Shown here: positions 58,292 through 64,000 of the stretch, one piece after another
Numbering within the stretch: the first letter of the stretch is position 1
How the letters are laid out: each line of letters starts with the position of its first letter
From: Actinomadura violacea
GTDB lineage: Bacteria > Actinomycetota > Actinomycetes > Streptosporangiales > Streptosporangiaceae
NCBI RefSeq assembly: GCF_017573465.1
Contig: NZ_JAGEPF010000003.1
Coordinates: 248,001 to 312,000, forward strand
Length of the DNA: 64,000 bases
Direction of reading: 5' to 3'
Notes under the pieces: generated by a model
What the model was told of the DNA's origin: nothing
Seen by the model: only the letters and a program-made list of their open reading frames with translations
The model's database searches: none
Translations under genes and position numbers: made by a program

Positions 58292-59665
58292 TCACCAGGG
58301 TGAGAGGATCAGGGCTTGGACGGCGAGGGCCGTGGCCGCTTGCGCTGCCAGCCACCACCGGGACCCGGGTGCGCGCAGCGAGGCGGCCGCCACCAGCCAC
58401 GCGGCGAACGGCACCCAGATCCGCTCGACCTCGCCCTTGGTCACGCCGGAGACGTCCAGCACGACCATGCCGAGCAGCGCCGCGCACGCGGGCAGCGCGA
58501 CCGCCGCTGCGGGGGACAGCGCGCGGGTGCGGGCGGCGCGCCACAGCACGCCCGCCGTGCGCGGCAGCGCGTACGCGACCGCTGGGCCGGCCAGCAGGCC
58601 GAGCACTGCCAAGTCGCCGAACAGGAAGTAGGTGTAGGAGCGCTGCGCCGAGCCGCGGCTGATGAGGTAGGTGTCCAGGGTGGCGCGGACACCGTCCGGC
58701 CACCAGAACCCCAGCAGCGTGAACGCGGCCGGCACCACCATCAGCCCAGCGGCGACGCCTGCCAGTATTCGCGGGCGCGGGCGGGTCAGCAGGAGCACCG
58801 CCAGCGGCACCGCGAACAGCGGCAGCAGCCCGTACGACAGGTACGGCAGGGCCCCCAGCAGCAGGCCGCCCGCCGCGGCGGCGACGACGGCGCCGGGTCC
58901 GGCGCGGCGGGCCGCGAGCGCGATCAGCGCGGTCCCCCACGCCCCGACGGCGAGGAAGAACGCGTCCATCGCCGTCGCGATCCACAGCGCCAGCGGCGCC
59001 AGCACCAGGAACGGCACCGCGGCCCTCGCCGCCCGTTCGCCCGCGGCGCACCGCAGCGCGACCGCGATCGCCGCGACCGCCGAGGTGCCCGACGCGATGA
59101 CGAACGCCGCGGCCCACCCGGTGCCGGGCAGCCCCGCCTTCTCCAGCAGCCACAGCGTCAGCGTCGGCAGCGGCGGATGGCCCCGCACGTGCGTGGTGTA
59201 GCCGCCGAGCCGCTCGGTGAACGTCCGCAGCCACTCCAGCGGGCCGGGGCGCACCTGCGCCAGGCCCGCGGGGTACTCGGTCGGGGCGTTCAGCGGTGCG
59301 GCGAGCGCGTCCCAGCCGTCGGCGGCGGCGAGCGCTACCGCCCACACCGCGGCGCCCGCCCACGACACCAGCAGCAGCGTCCGCCACCGCAGGCGGGACG
59401 CGGCCCGCGGCAGCACCGCCACCAGCAGCGCGGCGGCCGCGGCGGCCGGTGCCATCTGCCAGGTCAGCGGGCGTCCGCGGACTTGCGCGTGCAGCGGCGG
59501 CAGCGCGTCCTCGGTGGCGAGCCCGGCGCGCCGCAGGTACCAGCCGGTCGCGAACACCGCCGCGATCCCCGCCGCCCACACCATCACGGCGATCCATCCC
59601 AGGCGGCTTTCGCGGCGAGTGTCCGGAGTGGTGGTGCTCTGCGTTCGCGTGTCGGTGGCGGTCAT
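58292..59665 (-). CDS. GT-C-like polytopic membrane protein
   Basis: 457-residue protein with about eleven transmembrane helices and an early extracytoplasmic loop containing VRGHPPLPTL; the R-x-HPP pattern resembles lipid-linked glycosyltransferases of the GT-C class (ArnT/mannosyltransferase type). The catalytic acidic residue cannot be assigned. It shares a 4-base ATGA overlap with the upstream small membrane gene, so it is the last gene of a six-gene operon. A role adding sugar from polyprenyl-phosphate outside the cell is inferred. Confidence 0.65.
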   Translation of the reverse strand: MTATDTRTQSTTTPDTRRESRLGWIAVMVWAAGIAAVFATGWYLRRAGLATEDALPPLHAQVRGRPLTWQMAPAAAAAALLVAVLPRAASRLRWRTLLLVSWAGAAVWAVALAAADGWDALAAPLNAPTEYPAGLAQVRPGPLEWLRTFTERLGGYTTHVRGHPPLPTLTLWLLEKAGLPGTGWAAAFVIASGTSAVAAIAVALRCAAGERAARAAVPFLVLAPLALWIATAMDAFFLAVGAWGTALIALAARRAGPGAVVAAAAGGLLLGALPYLSYGLLPLFAVPLAVLLLTRPRPRILAGVAAGLMVVPAAFTLLGFWWPDGVRATLDTYLISRGSAQRSYTYFLFGDLAVLGLLAGPAVAYALPRTAGVLWRAARTRALSPAAAVALPACAALLGMVVLDVSGVTKGEVERIWVPFAAWLVAAASLRAPGSRWWLAAQAATALAVQALILSPW

Positions 59666-60123
59666 CGGTCCTTCTTCGCAGGCGGCGCGGCGCGGTGCGC
59701 GCCGCCGCTCATGGGGCGGCGACGGCCGGTGAGCAGCTGCACCACCAGCGCCACCACCGCCACCGCGGCGATCGCGCCCACGACGATCGCCAGGTTGCGG
59801 CCGTAGGGCAGCGGCAGCTGCGACGGGACGTCCGGACGGCGCCCGTAGCCGAGCACGAGCGGGATCGCCACCGCCGTCACGCACGCCGCCACGACCAGCG
59901 CGCCGCGCACCACCCGCCTGTAGGCGACCGGTATCCAGCCCGTCACCAGGCCCGCGACAAGCACGGCCGGGACGAGTACCCCATCGTGCAGGACCGCGGC
60001 GCCCACGAACCAGGCCGCCCAGCGCCCGACCGGGACGTCCGCGACGATCCCGCTGAGCCCGTAGCCGATCAGCGCCAGTCCCCCCGCGTACGCCCCCGCG
60101 TGCATGAGCCTGCGCGCCTTCAT
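59662..60123 (-). CDS. small four-helix membrane protein
   Basis: 153-residue protein with about four transmembrane helices (AYAGGLALIGYGLSGIVAD, AAVLHDGVLVPAVLVAGLV, VVRGALVVAACVTAVAI, LAIVVGAIAAVAVVALVVQ) and a basic tail. It overlaps its neighbours by 4 bases on both sides. It has no recognised family; location between the molybdoprotein fusion and the GT-C-like gene suggests a membrane partner of one of them. Confidence 0.7.
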   Translation of the reverse strand: MKARRLMHAGAYAGGLALIGYGLSGIVADVPVGRWAAWFVGAAVLHDGVLVPAVLVAGLVTGWIPVAYRRVVRGALVVAACVTAVAIPLVLGYGRRPDVPSQLPLPYGRNLAIVVGAIAAVAVVALVVQLLTGRRRPMSGGAHRAAPPAKKDR

Positions 60124-61289
60124 TGGACCACCAGCCGGCCGACCCACTTGGTCTGCATCACGCCGGGGCGGTTCGGCGCGATGAGCCGACACGGGTAGCC
60201 GTGGTCGAGGTCGAGGGGCTCGCCGTTCACCCGCAGTGCCAGCAGCGTGAGCGGGTCGTGCCAGTGCGGCGGGCGCACCTCGGACGTGCGGTACCGGCCG
60301 TAGGGCTCCAGCGACTCGACGCGGACGCGCGCGTCGTCCTGCACGCCCGCCATCCGCAGCAGGTCCCGCAGCCGCACGCCCTCCCAGGTGGCCTCCGCGC
60401 TCCAGCCCTCGACGCACGCGATCGGAAGCCGCGCCGTCCGCATCGGCATCGCCTGCAGCTGCGCCAGCGACAGCGTCAGTTCCCGTTGGACGCGTCCGGT
60501 GACGGTGAGCCGCCATCCGGGGTCGCGGGCCAGCGCGGTGACACCGGACCCGGCGGCGGACTTGTTGACCGGCAGGCCCTGCGACCCGATCCCGGGACGG
60601 CGCGGCGCGAGCACCGCGAGCCGCGCCAGCGGCGACACCGCCTCCCCCACCGCGGTGAGCACGACCACGCCGCTCGCACCGCCGACCGTCAGCAGGAATG
60701 TGCGGCGCCTCAGCCCGTCCTGCGGGCGCGTCATCACCGTCCGGCGCGTCTTGGCCCATTCGTTGGCGATGTGGATCAGCAGCGCGCCGATGATGATGTA
60801 GGCGGTCCAGTAGTGCGCGGTGGTGAAGAAGAACCGGAACGCGTACCAGTAGTCGATGTTCATCACGCCGGTGACCAGCTGGAACAGCGACCCGCCGACG
60901 AGCACGAACACCAGCAGCCGCTCGATCGCGTGCCCGGCCGAGCGGGCGGGCGGCCACTGCAGCAGCCGCGGGTAGACCGTCCACAGTTTGGCCAGCAGCA
61001 GCGGCACGGCCGCCAGGCCGGTCATGACGTGCAGGCCCTGCGTCACCCGGTACAGGTTCACCGGGCGGGACGGCCATGTCATCCAGTTCGCCGGGTTCTG
61101 CATCAGGTGGCTGACCAGGCCGGTGCAGAACGCGACGAGGAAGCAGGCGCCGAGCGCGATGCCCAGCCACGCGGCCACCCGCTCGTCGTGCAGGCGGCTG
61201 GTGAAGCGCTCCGGCAGCGTCGTCAGCGCCGCCGGCGGCACCGGCCGCCGGGCGAGGGCCCTGGTCAGGAGCGCAGGGCGACGAACCAT
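60120..61289 (-). CDS. membrane cytochrome b-molybdopterin oxidoreductase fusion
   Basis: 389-residue protein. Residues 40-180 hold four transmembrane helices with buried His87, His159 and His173, a cytochrome-b-like module. Helix 5 (about 197-215) is preceded by RRRTFLL, a twin-arginine-like motif, after which comes a sulfite-oxidase/YedY-type molybdopterin domain with the Mo-ligand Cys292 in ACVEGWS. The folded Moco domain would lie outside. Start ATG at 61289 overlaps the methyltransferase gene by 25 bases; the stop overlaps the next gene. Electron donor and substrate (an oxide or sulfoxide) are unknown. Confidence 0.85.
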   Translation of the reverse strand: MVRRPALLTRALARRPVPPAALTTLPERFTSRLHDERVAAWLGIALGACFLVAFCTGLVSHLMQNPANWMTWPSRPVNLYRVTQGLHVMTGLAAVPLLLAKLWTVYPRLLQWPPARSAGHAIERLLVFVLVGGSLFQLVTGVMNIDYWYAFRFFFTTAHYWTAYIIIGALLIHIANEWAKTRRTVMTRPQDGLRRRTFLLTVGGASGVVVLTAVGEAVSPLARLAVLAPRRPGIGSQGLPVNKSAAGSGVTALARDPGWRLTVTGRVQRELTLSLAQLQAMPMRTARLPIACVEGWSAEATWEGVRLRDLLRMAGVQDDARVRVESLEPYGRYRTSEVRPPHWHDPLTLLALRVNGEPLDLDHGYPCRLIAPNRPGVMQTKWVGRLVVQ

Positions 61290-61882
61290 CGGCCGGCCTC
61301 CTCCCACCGCTCGGTGACGGCCGCCGCGCACACGGCGGCCAGCGCGCCGGCGCCGTCGGCGGAGACGTGCGCCCACGGGAACCATTCGCCGACCGCGCGG
61401 CCGGATCGCAGCCGCAGCGGCTCGGTCCGCGTCCCCGTGCCCGGCGGGTCCACCTCCACCAGCACCCGCCCGCCCGGCGCCAGCAGCGCCAGGACGCGGC
61501 GCAGCAGCGCGGCGGGGTCGCCGCCGATGCCGATGTTGCCGTCGGCCAGCAGCACCGTCCGCCACCGCCCGGCGCCGGGGACGCGTCCGAACACGTCGCG
61601 GCACAGGGCCGGGGCGCCCGCCGCGATGGTCAGCGCGACCGCGCGCGGCGCCACGTCGATGCCCAGCACCGGCAGGCCGCGACGGGCCAGCGCGGCCGTC
61701 AGCCGCCCCGGGCCCGACCCGACGTCGAGGGTGGCGCCGGCGCAGCGGTCCAGCAGCCCGGCGTCGCCGGGGCGCAGCGCCAGCCAGTCCTGCACCGGCA
61801 GGGGTCGGCGTCGGCCGTCGGCGTGCTCGATCTCCACCGGCGCGGTGCCGCGCAGCGCCTCCTCGTACAGTTCGCCGATCAT
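61265..61882 (-). CDS. class I SAM-dependent methyltransferase
   Basis: 205-residue methyltransferase with motif I LDVGSGPGRLTAAL and the following GIDVAPRAVAL. It shares ATGA with the DUF2064 gene upstream and overlaps the molybdoprotein gene by 25 bases. It most likely methylates a sugar or lipid intermediate of the operon's pathway; no specificity can be read. Confidence 0.88.
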   Translation of the reverse strand: MIGELYEEALRGTAPVEIEHADGRRRPLPVQDWLALRPGDAGLLDRCAGATLDVGSGPGRLTAALARRGLPVLGIDVAPRAVALTIAAGAPALCRDVFGRVPGAGRWRTVLLADGNIGIGGDPAALLRRVLALLAPGGRVLVEVDPPGTGTRTEPLRLRSGRAVGEWFPWAHVSADGAGALAAVCAAAVTERWEEAGRWFVALRS

Positions 61883-62547
61883 GCCGGGACGGTCCTGGTC
61901 CCGAGGGCGCGGACCAGGGCGGCGAACCGGCCGCCGGGCGCCTGCGCGGCGACGGCCTCGGCGTCGGGCGGGGTGTCCACGTCGGTCAGCTCGGGCATCG
62001 TCGCGACCGTGAGGCCGGCGGCGCGCAGGCGGGCGAGCTGGAGCGTTCCGGTGTCGGGCCGCGACATCGGGACGCCCAGCAGCAGCCGCTCGTCGGGACG
62101 GCGCAGCCCCAGCAGCCAGAACCCGCCGTCGCGCGCCGGGCCGAACACCGCGTCGCGCTCGCGCAGCGCCCGGCCCGCGCGGGCCAGCAGCGCGGGCGTG
62201 ACCTGCGGCGTGTCCATCCCGATGAGGACGAGCGGGCGGCCGCCTCCGGCAGCGGCGAACGCGTCGGTGAAGGCGTGCGCGAGCCGCTCGTCCAGCCCGC
62301 CGCCGCGCTGCGCGACGACCTCGAAGCCGCCGGGCAGCCACGGGCCGGGCTGCCCGGCGAGCGCGAGGACGCGGCGGCATGCGGGGGCGGTGGCGACCGC
62401 GGTGAGGGTGTCGTGCAGCGCGGCCGCGGCGAGTGCGGCGGCCTCGGCGGGCGTGTAGGCGGGGGTCAGGCGGGTCTTCACCCGGCCCGGCACCGGCTCC
62501 TTGGCGATGACGACCAGATCGGCGTCGGCGCCCTCGGGGGCGTTCAC
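61879..62547 (-). CDS. DUF2064 / TIGR04282-like glycosyltransferase
   Basis: 222-residue GT-A-fold protein (VIAKEPVPGRVKTRLTP, LIGMDTPQVTPALL, FGPARDGGFWLLGL). The family is annotated as arsenosugar-biosynthesis glycosyltransferase, but most members lie in other clusters. It overlaps the GT2 gene and the methyltransferase gene by 4 bases each, so it is translationally coupled. Confidence 0.9.
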   Translation of the reverse strand: MNAPEGADADLVVIAKEPVPGRVKTRLTPAYTPAEAAALAAAALHDTLTAVATAPACRRVLALAGQPGPWLPGGFEVVAQRGGGLDERLAHAFTDAFAAAGGGRPLVLIGMDTPQVTPALLARAGRALRERDAVFGPARDGGFWLLGLRRPDERLLLGVPMSRPDTGTLQLARLRAAGLTVATMPELTDVDTPPDAEAVAAQAPGGRFAALVRALGTRTVPA

Positions 62548-63212
62548 GAGGCGACCTCCGCCAGGACGCGGCGCATGTCGCGGACGGCGCGGACCGTCCC
62601 GCCGAAGGTCCCGGTCACCTTCGACTCCCCCGTGCGCGGCAGGTACGCCACCTCGATCTCACCGATCCGCCAGCCCGCGCGGGCGGCGCGCAGCACCATC
62701 TCCAGCGGGTACCCGAACCGGCGGTCCGCCAGTTCCAGGGCGAGCAGCCCGGCGCGCGGCGCGGCGCGCATCGGGCCGAGGTCGTGCAGCCGGGTGCCGG
62801 CGCGCCGGTTCAGCGACCGGGCCAGCACCGTGTTGCCGAGCCGCGCGTGCGGCGGCCACGCGCCGCGCCCGACCGGACGGCGCCGCCCGAGCACCAGCGC
62901 CGGCCCGCCGGCGGCCTCGAGCCGGTCGAGCTCGGCGACCAGCCGCGGCAGCTCGGCGGGGTCCAGCGAGGCGTCGGCGTCCATCACGCACACCACCGCG
63001 GAGGTGGCGGCCAGCAGCCCGGCATGGCAGGCCGCGCCGAACCCGCGGGTCTCTGCGGGCACCACCTCGGCGCCGTGGTCCAAGGCCACGCGCGCGGACC
63101 CGTCGGTGGAGGCGTTGTCGACCACCAGGGGCCGGAAGCCCGCGGGCATCCGCGACAGCACCCACGGCAGGGCTTCGGCCTCGTTGAGGCACGGGAGAAT
63201 CACGTCGATCAC
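62544..63212 (-). CDS. glycosyltransferase family 2
   Basis: 222-residue GT-A glycosyltransferase of the dolichyl-phosphate-mannose-synthase-like type (ILPCLNEAEALPWVL, VVDNASTDGSA, the DAD motif in VMDADASLDP). No membrane helix. GTG start at 63212, with TAGCGT 7 bases upstream, so the operon's first gene is leaderless. It likely makes or uses a polyprenyl-phosphate sugar that the GT-C-like protein could then transfer. Confidence 0.92.
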   Translation of the reverse strand: MIDVILPCLNEAEALPWVLSRMPAGFRPLVVDNASTDGSARVALDHGAEVVPAETRGFGAACHAGLLAATSAVVCVMDADASLDPAELPRLVAELDRLEAAGGPALVLGRRRPVGRGAWPPHARLGNTVLARSLNRRAGTRLHDLGPMRAAPRAGLLALELADRRFGYPLEMVLRAARAGWRIGEIEVAYLPRTGESKVTGTFGGTVRAVRDMRRVLAEVAS

Positions 63213-63219
63213 GGCTCTG

Positions 63220-63225
63220 ACGCTA
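63220..63225 (-). promoter_or_regulatory. -10 box, leaderless promoter of the glycan/molybdoprotein operon
   Basis: TAGCGT on the minus strand ends 7 bases before the GTG at 63212. It sits between the epimerase stop and the GT2 start, so the six genes 58292-63212 can be transcribed without the epimerase. Confidence 0.5.
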
Positions 63226-63249
63226 CTTTCGGTGACGGGCGGGCGACCC

Positions 63250-64000
63250 TTACAGACTGGTGACGGGCTGCCGGGCGGGCGCCGCGGCGCCCGCCGCCGG
63301 TTCCGGCGCGTCCCGGGCGAACTCGGCCATGCCCTCGCCGAACGGCACCGACGGCCGGAAACCCAGCTCGCGGCGGGCGCGGTCGGGCCGGGCGACGATG
63401 TGGCGGACGTCGCCGAGCCGGTGACCGCCGGTGACGCGCGGCGCCGGGCCGCCGAACGCGCCGGCGAGCGCGTCCGCCATCTCGCCGATGGTGCGGGGCT
63501 CGCCGCTGGCGATGTTGTAGGCGCGCAGCGCGCCCCGCCCCGGCGTGCCCGCCGCGACCCGCTCCAGGGCGAGCACGTTGGCGCGGGCGACGTCGCGGAC
63601 GTGCACGAAGTCGCGCCGCTGCCCGCCGTCCTCGAACACCAGCGGCGCCTCGCCGTTCATCAGCCGCGACCGGAAGATGGCCGCGACGCCCGCGTACGGG
63701 GTGTCGCGCGGCATCCGCGGCCCGTACACGTTGTGGTAGCGCAGCGCGGCCACCGACCCGCCGGTCGCGCGCGCCCACGACGCCGCCAGGTGCTCCTGCG
63801 CGAGCTTGGTGTCGGCGTAGACGTTGCGGGGATCGAGCAGCGCGTCCTCGCCGACCTCGCCGGGCGCGAGCGGGTGCCCGCACTCGGGGCAGCCGGGTTC
63901 GTAGCGTCCCGCGCGTAGCGCCTCGGCCGGGCGCGGCGCCGGACGCACCGGCCCGTGCGTCCCGCAGGTGTAGGCGCCCTCCCCGTACACGACCATCGAC
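63250..64000 (-). CDS. NAD-dependent epimerase/dehydratase, 5' end outside the window
   Basis: About 250 C-terminal residues of an extended SDR; the Rossmann GxxGxxG is beyond the edge. The visible part has SMVVYGEG, the catalytic YADTK, RYHNVYGPRMPRDTPY and DFVHVRDVARA. A Cys-rich insertion follows the Ser region (YTCGTHG ... CPECGHPL), probably a zinc ribbon. Such epimerases make nucleotide-sugar precursors. It lies upstream of the GT2 operon in the same direction, 37 bases away, and may supply its sugar. Confidence 0.9.
   Translation of the reverse strand, partial: SMVVYGEGAYTCGTHGPVRPAPRPAEALRAGRYEPGCPECGHPLAPGEVGEDALLDPRNVYADTKLAQEHLAASWARATGGSVAALRYHNVYGPRMPRDTPYAGVAAIFRSRLMNGEAPLVFEDGGQRRDFVHVRDVARANVLALERVAAGTPGRGALRAYNIASGEPRTIGEMADALAGAFGGPAPRVTGGHRLGDVRHIVARPDRARRELGFRPSVPFGEGMAEFARDAPEPAAGAAAPARQPVTSL

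Noticed and set aside
1..64000. CRISPR array, tRNA, rRNA or riboswitch
   Set aside because: None recognised on either strand; repeats seen are short tandem or inverted ones without spacers.

Overview
This 64-kb window is very GC-rich, with strong G/C bias at third codon positions, many GTG starts, a few AGGAGG-type ribosome sites and many leaderless promoters (a TANNNT box 6-7 bases before the start codon). Together with its gene families (DUF3152, DUF3618/holin-X, TioE-like double MerR, WYL regulators, ECF42 sigma, IMPACT/YigZ, TerD) this points to an actinomycete chromosome. An Actinomadura/Streptosporangiales-like organism is my inference from general similarity, not a tested result. I see no rRNA, tRNA, CRISPR array, insertion sequence or phage block. 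The window reads as ordinary accessory chromosome packed with small, mostly regulator-plus-target modules.

0-13.4 kb: APH-like kinase; quinone oxidoreductase divergent from its TetR, with a 30-bp operator palindrome; secreted phytase-like esterase; double-MerR regulator divergent from an erythromycin-esterase-like enzyme; XRE-cupin regulator divergent from a thioredoxin-reductase-like flavoprotein; CMD/AhpD-like protein behind a 48-bp palindrome; MmyB-type XRE regulator divergent from an aldo/keto reductase plus ABM monooxygenase; virginiamycin-B-lyase-like propeller; DHA2 MFS pump.

13.4-24.9 kb: a two-gene RNA-repair operon (RNA ligase plus HD-polynucleotide kinase) on a clear leaderless promoter; S51-like peptidase; secreted sialidase-like BNR protein; SDR; a holin-X/DUF3618/YihY envelope operon behind a SigB-like promoter; GNAT; WYL regulator divergent from an alpha/beta hydrolase; PAP2 phosphatase; TetR.

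25-40.5 kb: secreted esterase; secreted GH3; TetR with a MacB-type ABC exporter and twin operators; AI-2E-type permease; haloperoxidase-like hydrolase; SnoaL-like; thioesterase; a pair made of an ARPP-1-like protein and a helical-repeat/VWA protein resembling the Ro60/TROVE layout; TetR divergent from a DrrAB-type exporter with tandem operators; EamA transporter.

40.6-53.5 kb: a 962-residue protein with a degenerate CbxX/EccA-like AAA domain; YigZ; DUF3152 metalloprotease-like; HAD-IIA phosphatase; acyl-CoA ligase behind an operator-covered promoter; RidA; TerD; a free-standing acyl-CoA oxidase, acyltransferase and KASIII set with no ACP beside it.

53.6-64 kb: YCII/DGPF protein with ECF42 sigma factor and DoxX; LysR divergent from an SDR; DUF6058-like protein; and a tightly overlapping minus-strand operon (GT2, DUF2064 glycosyltransferase, methyltransferase, membrane cytochrome b-molybdopterin fusion, small membrane protein, GT-C-like protein), preceded by an NAD-dependent epimerase that runs off the window end.

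The items most worth following are the RNA-repair operon, the VWA/ARPP-1 pair with its start-codon hairpin, the pseudo-AAA protein, the membrane molybdoprotein with an internal twin-arginine motif, and a recurring pattern of short in-frame tandem repeats that copy the stop codon at the 3' ends of four unrelated genes.
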